In this document: one piece after another, positions 1 through 11,113 of the stretch | Layout of the letters: each line of letters starts with the position of its first letter | Numbering within the stretch: the stretch's first letter is position 1 | Assembly (NCBI GenBank): GCA_030849805.1 | Contig: JASANZ010002143.1 | Coordinates: 1-53,981, forward strand | Length of the DNA: 53,981 bases | Reading direction: 5' to 3' | Source: Sergeia podlipaevii | Taxonomy: Eukaryota > Euglenozoa > Kinetoplastea > Trypanosomatida > Trypanosomatidae | The notes under the pieces: generated by a model | What the model was told of the DNA's origin: nothing | The model's input: the letters and a program-made list of their open reading frames with translations, nothing else | The model's database searches: none | Position numbers and translations under genes: made by a program

Positions 1-1433
<1,433 letters not shown>

Positions 1434-2639
1434 TTATGAGGAAAGGCTCTGGACACAGTTCCAGAAGGCGGTCGTACCACGTTGAATAGTGGAAGTCTTA
1501 TACTTGAGGTCCTGGGGATAAAACGCATCGCGCATCCAGTGACCCATCACCTCATGCACATAGGTACCGTTGCTGTTCTGGTAGGCCTGGTTCTCAAGAA
1601 CCATGGCACGTGCAACAAAAAAGGGATTGATCGTGCCAAACTCTTCGGTAACGGCAAGCGTCTTGGGGCCAAGTTCCTCGCGAGGACGGATAATACCTAG
1701 AGCGAGATCGTAACCACCGCTTGGACCCTCCTGCGCGGACTTGTCGTTCTGCACGTGGCAGCTGGTGAAGACGGTCTTGGAGCGCTCCTCGTCCTCGCCA
1801 TTGCTCACCATGATAGTATCGATGCCCGCAGGGCCCAGACCAGTATGGACATCAAGAAAAATAGCGTCATCGACGCCAGTGGCGTGCTTCTTGAGCAAGG
1901 CACGCAACAGTGTAATGCTCTTCTGCTCTCCATCTCCACCGTAGTAGATGCCCTTGGGGTGGTGGTACTGTCCAGTGACGATAGACCTCTTCAGTGCAGC
2001 GAAGCCGTAGCGCGCAACTGCCGCGGCGGCATTATAGAAGAACCAGTAGCGATCAATAAAGCGTGGGGCAACAGTAGGAGAGAGAAGATTGCGGAAGGTT
2101 TCGTAGCCGCCAGCGTTTGGGTCACGTGCCTTGACAGAAGCCCACTGCTCCGGGGTGAGGTAGTTGCGGTTGAGGTCCACGTTGTTCTCGTTGAAACGGC
2201 GATTGTGTGCCATACCGTACGGGTTGATGGCATGAACAAATAGAACGGAAGGCCCCTCCTGAAAGGTTTCGTTCCACTCACGCAGTAATTTGGCCTGGAT
2301 GGCGCTGCCTGTGTATCCTTCAACGGCGTGAGTGCCGCTTGCATGCACAAAGAGCTTATGAGGCTTCTTGCCAGGGAAGAAGGCGGTATCGATGTAGTAG
2401 TCGACATTGCCGCGTCGAAGCACCAGATGGTGCTCAATCTGTGCCTTGGCTGCCTCTGCAGCCGCAAGAAACTTTTCACGAGCGTCCTGGTAGGAAGTGG
2501 AGAAGTACGCTTCTGGGCACTCCGCCGTGTTGTTGTAGTTGTTGCAGGTCATGTTTTCTTGAAGAGGAACTAGATCTATAAAAAGAAGACCAACAAGAAT
2601 GATAAGAGCGGCTGAGAGAAAGAGTCCACAGTCGGCCAT
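1434..2639 (-). CDS. Membrane-anchored zinc carboxypeptidase-like protein (M14 superfamily, DUF2817-like)
   Basis: 401 aa. Residues 5-24 form one hydrophobic segment, a signal anchor or uncleaved signal, with the catalytic domain expected outside the cytosol. The fold signature follows M14 metallopeptidases: zinc ligands H104 and E107 in SGTHAVEG, H265 in LDVHTGLG, and candidate general base E332/E333 in TEEFGT. The stretch NENNVDLNRNY (150-160) resembles the substrate-binding Asn/Arg motif of the DUF2817 branch, which is best known from bacteria. Substrate is unknown. The first ATG is at 2639; the frame stays open upstream only through a TAT repeat and without an ATG. A likely splice acceptor AG lies at 2762-2761. 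All expected catalytic residues are present, so it is probably active. Confidence 0.88.
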   Translation of the reverse strand: MADCGLFLSAALIILVGLLFIDLVPLQENMTCNNYNNTAECPEAYFSTSYQDAREKFLAAAEAAKAQIEHHLVLRRGNVDYYIDTAFFPGKKPHKLFVHASGTHAVEGYTGSAIQAKLLREWNETFQEGPSVLFVHAINPYGMAHNRRFNENNVDLNRNYLTPEQWASVKARDPNAGGYETFRNLLSPTVAPRFIDRYWFFYNAAAAVARYGFAALKRSIVTGQYHHPKGIYYGGDGEQKSITLLRALLKKHATGVDDAIFLDVHTGLGPAGIDTIMVSNGEDEERSKTVFTSCHVQNDKSAQEGPSGGYDLALGIIRPREELGPKTLAVTEEFGTINPFFVARAMVLENQAYQNSNGTYVHEVMGHWMRDAFYPQDLKYKTSTIQRGTTAFWNCVQSLSS

Positions 2640-4141
2640 TGTTTTGAAAAGGTAATAATAATAATAATAGCAATGCGCTGGTGTAAATGTTGTGAATGCT
2701 TCTACGACAAACGTATTGTCTTTTTTTCGTGTGTGTATTCCCAAATTAGAATGGAACTACCTCCGCAACAGTAAGCAAAAAACAAAGCAAAAAAAAATTT
2801 AAACACCTTACAAAGAACAACAACTCAAAGACACCAATATTTTTTTTCTTTTCCTACTATTCACCCAACAATATGCAAAGCGTTAACAACAAGAACAACA
2901 ACGAAAAAGAAAAGCAAGCCAAAATGGTTGTTTAAGATGATAAAAATACGCCGCCTATCGTGTATATATGCGCGCGTGCTTACAAAAAATATAAACGCGC
3001 TGAAAAAATGATTCAAATATATATATAAATATATACAAAATTCTAACAATCAAGCAAAAATAAGGAGGGTCTTAAAAACGTGATACAACCTTGTTCCACC
3101 TAACTTCCCTATTTTTTTTTTTTAATGTGATACACTTTCCCCCTCGTTCTCTTTCCTCTGAAATTTCTTTCTTTAGCTACTTGCCTACTTACTGTCTGTG
3201 TGCTTGCTTGTTTGCTCTATTAACTTTTTTTTCCAAGATAAATAAATAAAAGCTTTATAAAACGCTAAAAGGAAAATTCTTTTTTGCTTAAGTAACGATA
3301 TGAATACTGCAAACCATGCAGCAAAGAATGAATAGAAAATAAAGGAGGAGGGAAAAATGAACACATTTCAAAAAAAAAAAAAATGAAAGCAACAGAAAAT
3401 CGGAAGACATGAGCCCCTTAAAAAAAAAATGTAGTTTTGTTCTACATCTGAAAAAAAAAAAATGAACATTGGTATTACAGTGGGACAGAACAAAAATAGT
3501 TGCTCAAAATAAAACAATTAGGTTTTTCTATTTATCTAGAGAAAAGTAATTATATGTCACTTAATATTTGTCGTCTATATAAATCTCGCAAATGCTCACA
3601 TACACATTGTGTGTGCGTCCATGACACTGCTGTCTTGATTCTCTTCATAAAAAAAACATTCTCTGTAATCACCCTTCAAGTTCTTTGTTGCTACCTTTGC
3701 TGTTTGAGCTCGGGGTCATCTTTTGCTCACTTTCGCTTCAACGATGACACTTTTCTGATATTCTGCACCGCGAGCAGGGAGAGAGAAAAAGAAAGACATC
3801 AGAATTGCGACGCAGTGACTACGGGAAGTCTGCAAAAGCATAAGCATAGACAATCCGTCGCAAAGCTCATGAAGTGGAATGTCAATCATGAATATCCTTT
3901 CTCTCTTTTTTGAAAAAAAAAAAAAATGAAGCTCTCTCCACTTTTACTATCACAACTTTATGCAAACAGCTGCCTAATGTGATATGTATCCCTTTCCTTT
4001 CCACCGCATCGATCAGAATAAGGAATTCTTACTACCACAACATTTCTTTCTCAGAAAAACATTTCCCCCTACCCAGCACAGGTATGTGCGCACGTAATGA
4101 CTCCAAAGGAAAGAAAAGAAAAAAGAAAAGCGAGAATGAAC
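2640..4141. other. 1.5 kb spacer between the peptidase and a hypothetical gene
   Basis: No gene is supported. The peptidase leader carries an ATT-type triplet repeat (about 2651-2670), and a U-rich tract ending in AG at 2762-2761 is the likely acceptor. Three long A-runs followed directly by TGA occur at 3370-3386, 3451-3465 and 3913-3929. A 137-codon plus-strand frame at 3500-3913 is compositionally unlike the genes here and is not called. Confidence 0.55.
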
Positions 4142-4828
4142 TTAGCGACAGAACGGAATATTGTGACGGTAGTGAACGGTGAGCGTCGCGGCGCGTTCGG
4201 TCAATCGTCGAGTCTGCGTGAGAAGTTCACGCTGCAGCTCTTCAATCACATACAGCACCTGCACCTCCAACACATGAGTCACCTCTGTAGAAATAGCAGT
4301 TTCCTTTTCCCCCTCCTCTGACTGCAACACCAACTTCTCTGTTACTTGGGCCAAAGCTTCAAAGAGAGGATCTGGCAAGATGGCATAGAGTGTGCGTAGG
4401 TCAGAGCAGGCACGGCGAAGGAATGAAGAACGCGCGTGTTTTGGGCATTCCTGCAGGTCACGCAGGCAGCAACGGATGTTATGCACCACGTAGAGCACAC
4501 GTACCTCTGGATAAGAGTCTGTGAGAGAGCAAACCATCGGTTTACTGTCGTCGCCGTTGTTGTTGTTGTCCCTGACAGCTCTGTTGGCTTTGCTGTTTGC
4601 TGGCGTATTGCTCGAGGACACCACAGATGGCGCTAACAGTACATCTAAAACCGACTCCGCCGCCCTAGATTCTACGCATTCTAGCGCAGCAAGAGTAATA
4701 AGTGCTAGGAGAGGCCTGTGCTCACTTGCAAAGGGATCATTGACGCTGATGGAGCCTACTAGTGGTTTTTGCGGTTTTGATGAGACTGAGGTAACGCCTC
4801 CGCTCTTCTTCGCCGATTTTCGCCCCAT
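4142..4828 (-). CDS. Conserved-looking hypothetical protein, 228 aa
   Basis: I do not recognise a family. The N-terminus is basic (MGRKSAKKSGG). A helical stretch at about 37-67 is followed by a low-complexity Asn/Asp segment (about 76-97), then by a predominantly helical C-terminal half (about 105-220) rich in Leu, Glu and Arg with two Cys. Codon use looks like that of the neighbours and the frame is the only long one here, which supports it being real. The ATG at 4828 lies 104 nt from a candidate acceptor AG at 4934-4933. There is no signal peptide or membrane segment. It could be a helical adaptor, but nothing shows this directly. Confidence 0.72.
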   Translation of the reverse strand: MGRKSAKKSGGVTSVSSKPQKPLVGSISVNDPFASEHRPLLALITLAALECVESRAAESVLDVLLAPSVVSSSNTPANSKANRAVRDNNNNGDDSKPMVCSLTDSYPEVRVLYVVHNIRCCLRDLQECPKHARSSFLRRACSDLRTLYAILPDPLFEALAQVTEKLVLQSEEGEKETAISTEVTHVLEVQVLYVIEELQRELLTQTRRLTERAATLTVHYRHNIPFCR

Positions 4829-5543
4829 ACCTACGTGTGTAGAATATTTTCCACCTAAGCGATTCCACGCTAAGGTTGTTCTTCTTTGATTGAAAGATCA
4901 ACTATTCAATTCGCTGCTATAAACCTTGGCAGCTATAATAAATATTTTTTTTAAAGAAAAAAATACCAAAGCGCTCTGTATACCTACAATTTTCCTGTTT
5001 GATAGCCTGCGTTTCAGAAACAAGCAAACAAAAAGACGATACAGTAAAGGAGAGAAGGGAAACAGTGATGGTATAACAAGTATGGTTCACACCCGGACAA
5101 AAAAAAAATCTTGGCTTTAAAAAAAAATGGATAGCGTATCTTTTTTTTTTTTTCATGCATCCGCATACCTCGAGTAAATGCAAGAAGAGAACAATGTAGT
5201 TTCTAGGATCTATCTAGAGCGGAGAGAGGAAGAATGGTAGCAAATAGTGTTAGCCGCTCAGCCGCAAGCCGCGATGTGTACAATAAACCCTCCTCTCAGA
5301 AGCCTAAGAGGAAAAAGGGGGGAGGACACAGTGCTGTCGGTCAGTGCGGTCCTTATGGAGTACACAAACATAGCATTTTTTTTTTTTCGATAGCAAGCAC
5401 CATCCACCACCAAGAACGGCGCAAACAGCCTCTTCTTTGCAACGGAGGACTTATCTTTTGGTATTTAAAAAAGAAATCATAAGGAACTTCAGCCCTCCCC
5501 TCCCTTCCCTACTCTTCCATTAGGAAAGCAAATATACGCTTTA
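4829..5543. other. Spacer between hypothetical gene and TPR gene
   Basis: Holds the leader of the 228-aa gene (candidate acceptor AG at 4934-4933 after a T-rich tract) and the 3' region of the TPR gene. T- and A-runs occur at 5100-5153 and 5377-5388. No coding region is seen. Confidence 0.55.
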
Positions 5544-7736
5544 CTAAACTGCCACATCACTACCGGCCATCTCGCAGCAGATGCGTCGGTTATGCTGCGC
5601 GTGTTCGTTGGCTGGATCGGCGTTCAGCACGCGCGTGTAATCTTCAATAGCTTCCGCAAAACGACAAAGTCTGGCGAGGCAATACCCACGACCACTTAGA
5701 GCCTTCACGCGGTGTACTATCACAGCAGCGGTTGTGCCGTTCAGAACATGAGAGTAGTCTTCCGCGGATCTTTCGTATTGGGAAAGGCGGCGGAGAACGT
5801 ATGCGCGGTTCATCAAGAGAGTCACAGAGGTCAGAGAGCATGAGGATGGCGCAGAATTCGTAAGAAGCTCCAGAGCATATGTGTAGTCCTCCACGGCGCC
5901 AAAGAGATTTCCGCCGCTGCAGCGTGCGAGACCTCTGTGATACATCAGAGTTGCCCTCTCTGCCCCAGATTCACCCACTGAATCACATGACGCAAGTGCA
6001 GCCGTGAAGTCTGTCTCAGCCTCCGTGTGCCTTCCCATACGGCTATGCAGGAGAGCCCGAGCGTGCATCGCGCCACGCACCTCGGCTTGTGAACCGCACT
6101 CAGTGGCACGCGTGTAGTCCTCCAGTGCCTCCTCAAAGTGACTGAGCCTCTCAAGTGCTACACCGCGATTGTGCAGCGCACATGCACTCGCAGGCGCCAG
6201 TCGTAATGCAGCACTGTAGTCCGCAACGGCGCCTATGCAATCCCCAACTCGATCCTTGCAAAACGCACGGTTGTAGTAAGCCTTAAAGTGATGTGGGTTG
6301 AGTTCAATCGACCGTGTGTAATCCGCAATGGCCTCGGCGTAGTCGCCCAGCTTGCGGTAACTGAACCCTCGATTGTGAAAAAAGTCTGCGTTTCCGCATG
6401 GATCCAGTGAAATGGCACGTGTAAAAAGGCGTATAGCGTCCATTAAGTCCCCTGCGCGATCGTAAGAAATTCCGAGATTATAACATGCGCAGGCGCTATC
6501 TGGCTCCAGCTCAAGCACACGTGCGTAGTCGTCATTGCTACGATCAAATTGCCCCATCCTGTCCAGACAGAAGGCTCTGTTAAAGAGGGCCTTGACATGG
6601 TCGGGATCTATGGCAAGAATGCGCGAGTACAGCAGCACTGCCTCTGCAAACTCGCCACTTTTCCGATGTATCAAACCCCTCTGTAGCAGCTCAGCAAAGG
6701 GTCCCAGATGGTTGCTTGAGAGGAGATCACTACCTCCTTTTCCTTCCTCCTCTCCATCCTCAGCTACAGTCTCGCAGGCCCCGCCGCTATGTATGTCCTC
6801 GCCCACACACAACAGAGAAGGCTCAGACTCACCCTTGTGAAGAACTCCGCCAACCTCTTTTCCCTTGGTCACCTGCACACCGTACGTCATGGGAGCGGAG
6901 GACAAAAACGACGACCACAGCTGTAGCGAAGACTTTGTCGATGAAGTCTGCTGCTGACAAGACACCGAGAGGTCACCTTCTCTTTCACGGCTGCGCTGCT
7001 TCTGTCGTGCTGCAGCAAAGCGACTTCGTGGAAGACGCCGTTGCAAAAAGTTTAACTTGACAGACGACACGCTACCCGCTGCCTCCTCTTCCTCTGTCGT
7101 CTCAGAAGTCAATACAGACTCGTACACCTCCAGAGCACCCGCAAGATCTCCCAAGCGTGTGTGGCATGCTGCCAGTTCATAAGCAGCGCGGCGCAAATGT
7201 GGGTCTGCTTCCAGCGCTGCTGTCAGGTCATCCTCTGCAGCCTCAAGCGCGCCGAGCTGTACGTGGCAGAGGCCACGATAATAGAGTGCCTCCGCTACTC
7301 TCTCACCGCCCTGAGTGACTGTCTCGACTTTCCTTTCAGCAGCAGCTGTAACAGGGCCCTTGTCGTGTGAAGCACTCAGTTCCACGATGGTGGAGAGATC
7401 GTCAAGAGCGTCCGTGTAGTGGGTAAGTCGCATAAAGGCTCGCGCGCGCTTTAAGAGCAAGTCCTGCCTTCTTACCATATGAGCTGCTGAGCACGAGCGT
7501 GACAACGCAACAGCCATATGTTGCTCCTGGAGCGCGTGTGTAGTTACGACCACCGTGTCACTGGGAGACAGAGCCAAGGACCGACGAGGCTGCCGCTGCG
7601 ATCCACTGAAGAAAAGCGTGTGCAGCTCTGATTCATCAGGACGAATAGAAACGTGACGGAAAGTGTCCGCGTTGGCGAAGCCAGCAGGGGAAGATTGAGC
7701 ATCGGTCCTCCCGCTGCGACTATGCAAAGCGTGCAT
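5544..7736 (-). CDS. Tetratricopeptide repeat protein with about 13 TPRs
   Basis: 730 aa of tandem 34-residue TPR helix pairs. A first group lies at about 92-121, 150-181 and 183-212. An unstructured, Glu/Ser/Lys-rich linker (about 213-345) follows. Ten further repeats run from 350 to 711, the clearest at 384-515 with the N-R-A/G-x-x-x-x-x-x-G pattern and the D-Y/x-x-x-L-x-x-x-P ending. TPR solenoids bind partner peptides; no catalytic domain is present. Families of this shape include chaperone and ciliary transport adaptors, but I cannot assign one. The first 90 residues are Ser/Arg rich and probably disordered. The ATG at 7736 is 26 nt downstream of a CAG acceptor at 7764-7763. Confidence 0.92.
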   Translation of the reverse strand: MHALHSRSGRTDAQSSPAGFANADTFRHVSIRPDESELHTLFFSGSQRQPRRSLALSPSDTVVVTTHALQEQHMAVALSRSCSAAHMVRRQDLLLKRARAFMRLTHYTDALDDLSTIVELSASHDKGPVTAAAERKVETVTQGGERVAEALYYRGLCHVQLGALEAAEDDLTAALEADPHLRRAAYELAACHTRLGDLAGALEVYESVLTSETTEEEEAAGSVSSVKLNFLQRRLPRSRFAAARQKQRSREREGDLSVSCQQQTSSTKSSLQLWSSFLSSAPMTYGVQVTKGKEVGGVLHKGESEPSLLCVGEDIHSGGACETVAEDGEEEGKGGSDLLSSNHLGPFAELLQRGLIHRKSGEFAEAVLLYSRILAIDPDHVKALFNRAFCLDRMGQFDRSNDDYARVLELEPDSACACYNLGISYDRAGDLMDAIRLFTRAISLDPCGNADFFHNRGFSYRKLGDYAEAIADYTRSIELNPHHFKAYYNRAFCKDRVGDCIGAVADYSAALRLAPASACALHNRGVALERLSHFEEALEDYTRATECGSQAEVRGAMHARALLHSRMGRHTEAETDFTAALASCDSVGESGAERATLMYHRGLARCSGGNLFGAVEDYTYALELLTNSAPSSCSLTSVTLLMNRAYVLRRLSQYERSAEDYSHVLNGTTAAVIVHRVKALSGRGYCLARLCRFAEAIEDYTRVLNADPANEHAQHNRRICCEMAGSDVAV

Positions 7737-8326
7737 TGGCCTTCAATTTCCCTCAGGTAAATCTGCTCTTTGCAAAAATAATTAAAAAAATAATAATAAT
7801 AAATGGCGCGAATGTAAAAACTTAATGTATCTAAAAACTCTAATTCACACAAAAAAAAATTAGTAGGTATATGTGCGTGAGAGTATATATGAATAGAGGT
7901 GCGTTTAAACTGTCAAGTGTTCTACCTGTATGGCACGCACTTCCACACACACACACACAAAAAAAAAAAAAATGAATCACATATTTTAAACAGAAAATGA
8001 AATGGAGGGGGAAGGGGACAATAAAGTAAAGTAGTTTCCACAAAACACGTATAGAGGAAGAGAGGATAACAAAGACTTTTGTACTAGCCTTACAACAACG
8101 GAAAAAAAAAAAAAGCGTGACACATAAGAAGCAGAAACGTTCATAATTATTTTTTTTTCTTTCCTTTTCTATATATGCTGTTCTTACTATTTAGTCACAT
8201 TTATGTTGCAATTCAGGTCACTATTGTTCTTGCAATAGCAGCAAGCGGTCACTTCACTAACGCGTATCAACGTTGGTCCACTCCTCGAGCAAAAAGAAAA
8301 GTCCCACTCTCTTCTTTTTTTGTTGC
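7737..8326. other. Spacer between TPR gene and Sm/LSm gene
   Basis: Contains the TPR acceptor, a CA repeat merging into an A14 run followed by TGA (7945-7975), and T-rich sequence around 8150-8165. No coding region is recognisable. Confidence 0.55.
7763..7805 (-). promoter_or_regulatory. Spliced-leader acceptor of the TPR gene
   Basis: The sense strand shows a T-rich tract made of ATT repeats (7805 down to 7774) followed by several AG dinucleotides, the best being CAG ending at 7763. Leader length would be 26 nt. Confidence 0.5.
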
Positions 8327-8716
8327 TCATTTCGCAGCGTTTGTGTCACCATCGACGTTGATGACCCGTGAACCAATGCCACCTTTGCGCACAATCGTGT
8401 CAATCACAGTCTTATCACTAGTGATGCCACTGTTGTAGCGAACTGCCACCACAGAGGCACCACGCACAAACAGCACTGATGAATAGCACTCCCGCCTCAT
8501 GTGCAGCGCTCCATCACTATCACGCTGTCGCTTCAACGGCCGTCTACGTTCCACATCGGTAAGAACGAGATTCTCTGAAGCACTCAGCGAAACAAGTCTC
8601 CCAGTTAACGTGGAGCTGTCATCAAGGTCCACCTCTACTCGGTATCCAAGCAGCTCCAGTAACTGCTTCTTCTCAGCTTTGGGTACCAAGGGCGTGGGTG
8701 CCGGCACAGCTGCCAT
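8327..8716 (-). CDS. Sm/LSm-fold RNA-binding protein
   Basis: 129 aa. The Sm1 motif is at about 27-56 (VEVDLDDSSTLTGRLVSL then ENLVLTDV) and the Sm2 motif at 81-93 (VLFVRGASVVAVRY), separated by a basic loop (57-76). The Sm2 form FVRGxxV resembles LSm3 and SmD2, so it is probably a subunit of a heptameric snRNP or LSm ring; I cannot decide which. The C-terminus (about 95-129) is a short extension. An in-frame ATG at 8809 exists, but a CU-rich tract runs through it to the first AG at 8778-8777, so mature mRNA should start downstream of it. The ATG at 8716 is therefore chosen, with a leader of about 60 nt. Confidence 0.82.
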   Translation of the reverse strand: MAAVPAPTPLVPKAEKKQLLELLGYRVEVDLDDSSTLTGRLVSLSASENLVLTDVERRRPLKRQRDSDGALHMRRECYSSVLFVRGASVVAVRYNSGITSDKTVIDTIVRKGGIGSRVINVDGDTNAAK

Positions 8717-8776
8717 TTCTAGTTTATAAAAAAAGGAATATTCTAAAATATTAAAGGCTTTGAAATCCAAATAAAT

Positions 8777-8855
8777 CTTAGAAATGAGGCAAAAGTATAT
8801 AGCGTTCATCGATAAACAATGAAATAAAGCGAGAGCGAGAGAGAGGGGAAAGCAG
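8777..8855 (-). promoter_or_regulatory. Spliced-leader acceptor of the Sm/LSm gene (decides the start)
   Basis: A CT-rich tract (about 8855 to 8828) continues without any AG through an upstream in-frame ATG at 8809 to CTAAG, with the AG at 8778-8777. Later AGs at about 8746 and 8720-8719 are also possible. All exclude the ATG at 8809. Confidence 0.55.
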
Positions 8856-9140
8856 CAACAATGCTATCAAGACATCACAGCAGCAGAAAAGGAAAGCTCA
8901 CATCTATACACAAATATATAGACTAAATACGCTTTCACTAATCATGTGACTCCAATGCGTCTTGTTCCTCATTATCTGCAATTTTCATGTTTCGCAGTAA
9001 AATCAAAGGAAGGGCATCTTTTCATTATTAGTTGTGAGGTAGCATTAAAGAGGAACCAGGGAGAAGTAGATATTCGCACGCATTCCCTTCCCAAAACTTC
9101 CCCACACATCACTACTTATCTGATTATTATACGAAACTGT

Positions 9141-9271
9141 GGGGGGGGGGGGGTAAATCCTGATATATATCTTTTTTTTGTTAAAGTTATCAAATAGAAC
9201 AAGATGGTCGTCCACATACATACACATATAAAGAGCGAGCAAGCACTCGCCTTGTGTATGTCCCCCCCCCC
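9141..9271. repeat. Complementary homopolymer pair G13 / C10
   Basis: The plus strand has thirteen G at 9141-9153 and ten C at 9262-9271, the latter followed by TCC. In a transcript of either strand these could form a nearly all-GC stem of 10-13 pairs with a loop of about 110 nt. Confidence 0.6.
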
Positions 9272-9473
9272 TCCATTTCAGCAACTGAATCCCAACACCA
9301 ACAACAAAAAACAGCAACACACTTCATTCGAGTGTGTCATCATGGCAACACTCACAAAAAGAAGACACCCTACAATCGCATACAATAGTGAAAGAGGCCA
9401 AAAATAGAAAACAAGAAAATAAAATAAAAGAGTAGGCCACCCGCATTTCACCCTCCTTCTCTCCCTTTGTCCG

Positions 9474-10400
9474 CTACTCTTCTGAGGGGGAAGAATCCTT
9501 CTTCGCCTTCTTGTTCTTGGAAACACCATCGTCCTTGTCCTTCAGCTCATAATCGTCACGCTGGCGCTTGCGCTTGTCTACAAGGAACGCCTTGCCACTC
9601 TCCATTGCTATATCCTCCAAGCGCTTCGGCGGCGCAGGTGGGAAGATAGACTTCACCTTGCCTACAGCCTTCTTCTGTGACTCCCTCATGCGTTCCTTCT
9701 TCACCTTGCGGATTGCCTTCTGCTTCTCCTTGTTGGGCAGACTCTTCTTGTACACTGGAATAAAGCGCGACCAGTCCTCGTGCTTCATGTCCTCTCGCTT
9801 GCCAAGCTCACGCTTGATGAGCAGCTGCTTGAGACCGTAAATAGGGTGGATGTTATCCATGCAGTCCTCTACAATCTTCCGCACCATCTGTGTGCCCTTC
9901 ACCGGCCCCATGACAGCCACCGTTTTACCTTGCACAAGAATGTAGCATCCCGATAGGATCTCCAATGCCTTCAGTGTCTGTGCCTTGGGTCCTAAAAGAC
10001 GATCGCGACGCTTCACGAAGCGGCGTGTGTTGCCGCCTTTGATGGCAATGTTGATGATATCACAAGTTATCTCCGTCAGGAACATCTTCTGAGCCTGTGC
10101 AAGAGGGACGTTTCTGGCAAGCAACTTAATAAAATCACGCGCCTTGACAATGATATAGGGGTCCCACGTGCGTCGCGTTGTGGCAACAGTCATGCTACCT
10201 TCAATCAAGTCCAGTTTGCCCACCAGCTGTTGCTGCCCAAGCACCTCCTCGACCGCAGGCCAAATGCTCTTGATGTAACTTTCTAGATAGCTCGGGAAGA
10301 GCGTGGCAAACGTGGTCTCATCTACGCAGCACGCTCCACCAGGTACATCCTCCTGCGTAAGCTCCGGTACAAAGTACTTCGACGATGAATCCTTGGACAT
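9474..10400 (-). CDS. KRR1: KRR1 small-subunit processome component
   Basis: 308 aa. The family signature KRRDRLLGPKAQTLKALE (130-147) sits in the KH-like RNA-binding region (about 125-195), followed by VQGKTVAVMG. The WDPYxIVKARDFIKLLAR block (79-96) is the N-terminal KRR1 module. The C-terminal part (about 212-308) is very Lys/Arg rich with a final acidic and Ser stretch, typical of a nucleolar protein. KRR1 acts in the 90S pre-ribosome during 18S rRNA processing and 40S assembly, so it should be nucleolar. The human homologue is longer in the C-terminal tail. The leader contains an (UA)11 stretch 13 nt from the ATG at 10400. Confidence 0.95.
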   Translation of the reverse strand: MSKDSSSKYFVPELTQEDVPGGACCVDETTFATLFPSYLESYIKSIWPAVEEVLGQQQLVGKLDLIEGSMTVATTRRTWDPYIIVKARDFIKLLARNVPLAQAQKMFLTEITCDIINIAIKGGNTRRFVKRRDRLLGPKAQTLKALEILSGCYILVQGKTVAVMGPVKGTQMVRKIVEDCMDNIHPIYGLKQLLIKRELGKREDMKHEDWSRFIPVYKKSLPNKEKQKAIRKVKKERMRESQKKAVGKVKSIFPPAPPKRLEDIAMESGKAFLVDKRKRQRDDYELKDKDDGVSKNKKAKKDSSPSEE

Positions 10401-11113
10401 GATACCTTTACTTTATATATATATATATATATATACGTATTTCTCCGTAACACGGGTGGTAATGGCAGCACTACTAATAATAATAATAAATGTTAAATAC
10501 CACAAAAGTGCTTCCCTTCGTAATTTCACTTGATCTCTTAATTTTTTCTCTCCCTCTCCCTTGCCCTGCGTTCAAAGACTTCTACGCACAAGCCAGAAAG
10601 AAAACGAAAGAAAGAGTGAAAAAAAAATGATTTAATGTGTACAGTGAATCACAAAATGGCACGCTAATTGGACAACCAAAACAAACAACAAAAACAAAAA
10701 CAAAAATGACAAAGAGAAAATAAGAAAAAAAAAGTAAAGAACAGAGAAACAGCATGTATTGGGGAAAATGCCACTAACAATTTTTTCTTCTTCTTCTTAT
10801 AAGAGGCACTCTAAAAAGAGATGTGACCAGTACTGGGAGAATAAATTTTCTGAAGTGTGAATTCCTTGTCAAAGCACATGATTCTGTCTTGCTACCCACC
10901 TTGTACACTACTCGGTAACTGCAACTAAAAAAGGCGGAGAGATTTCCTTTTTTTTTTTTTTACAAGCAAAAGTGCAGAAAAATCCGCAACAGTTTCTCTC
11001 TCTCTCTCTCCCCCCGTCTTTCTTTCACTTATCCACATGCATAAAAAAGGCTTCATATACGAGAGCATAAGGATGTTGACAACAATAATAAAACAACAGC
11101 AAGAAGAAAAACT
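10401..11113. other. Spacer between KRR1 and the 109-aa gene
   Basis: Holds the KRR1 leader, an A9 run followed by TGA (10619-10630), T-runs and a CT repeat (about 10994-11009). No coding region is recognised. Confidence 0.55.
10414..10435. repeat. (TA)11 in the KRR1 leader
   Basis: Eleven perfect TA dinucleotides lie 13 nt upstream of the KRR1 ATG. The repeat is self-complementary and could fold as a small hairpin in the mRNA leader, whose likely acceptors are AGs at 10475-10474 or 10472-10471 after a TTA repeat. Confidence 0.75.

Larger units (their letters stand above)
8717..9473. other. Spacer with G13 and C10 runs (KRR1 3' region)
   Basis: Downstream of KRR1 in sense direction. Besides the Sm/LSm acceptor it holds a run of 13 G (9141-9153) and a run of 10 C (9262-9271) on the plus strand, which are complementary to each other. 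No gene is seen. Confidence 0.55.

Noticed and set aside
2640..2744. Upstream in-frame extension of the peptidase gene
   Set aside because: No ATG in the extension (it would need TTG), and it would add a Tyr run encoded by the leader's triplet repeat.
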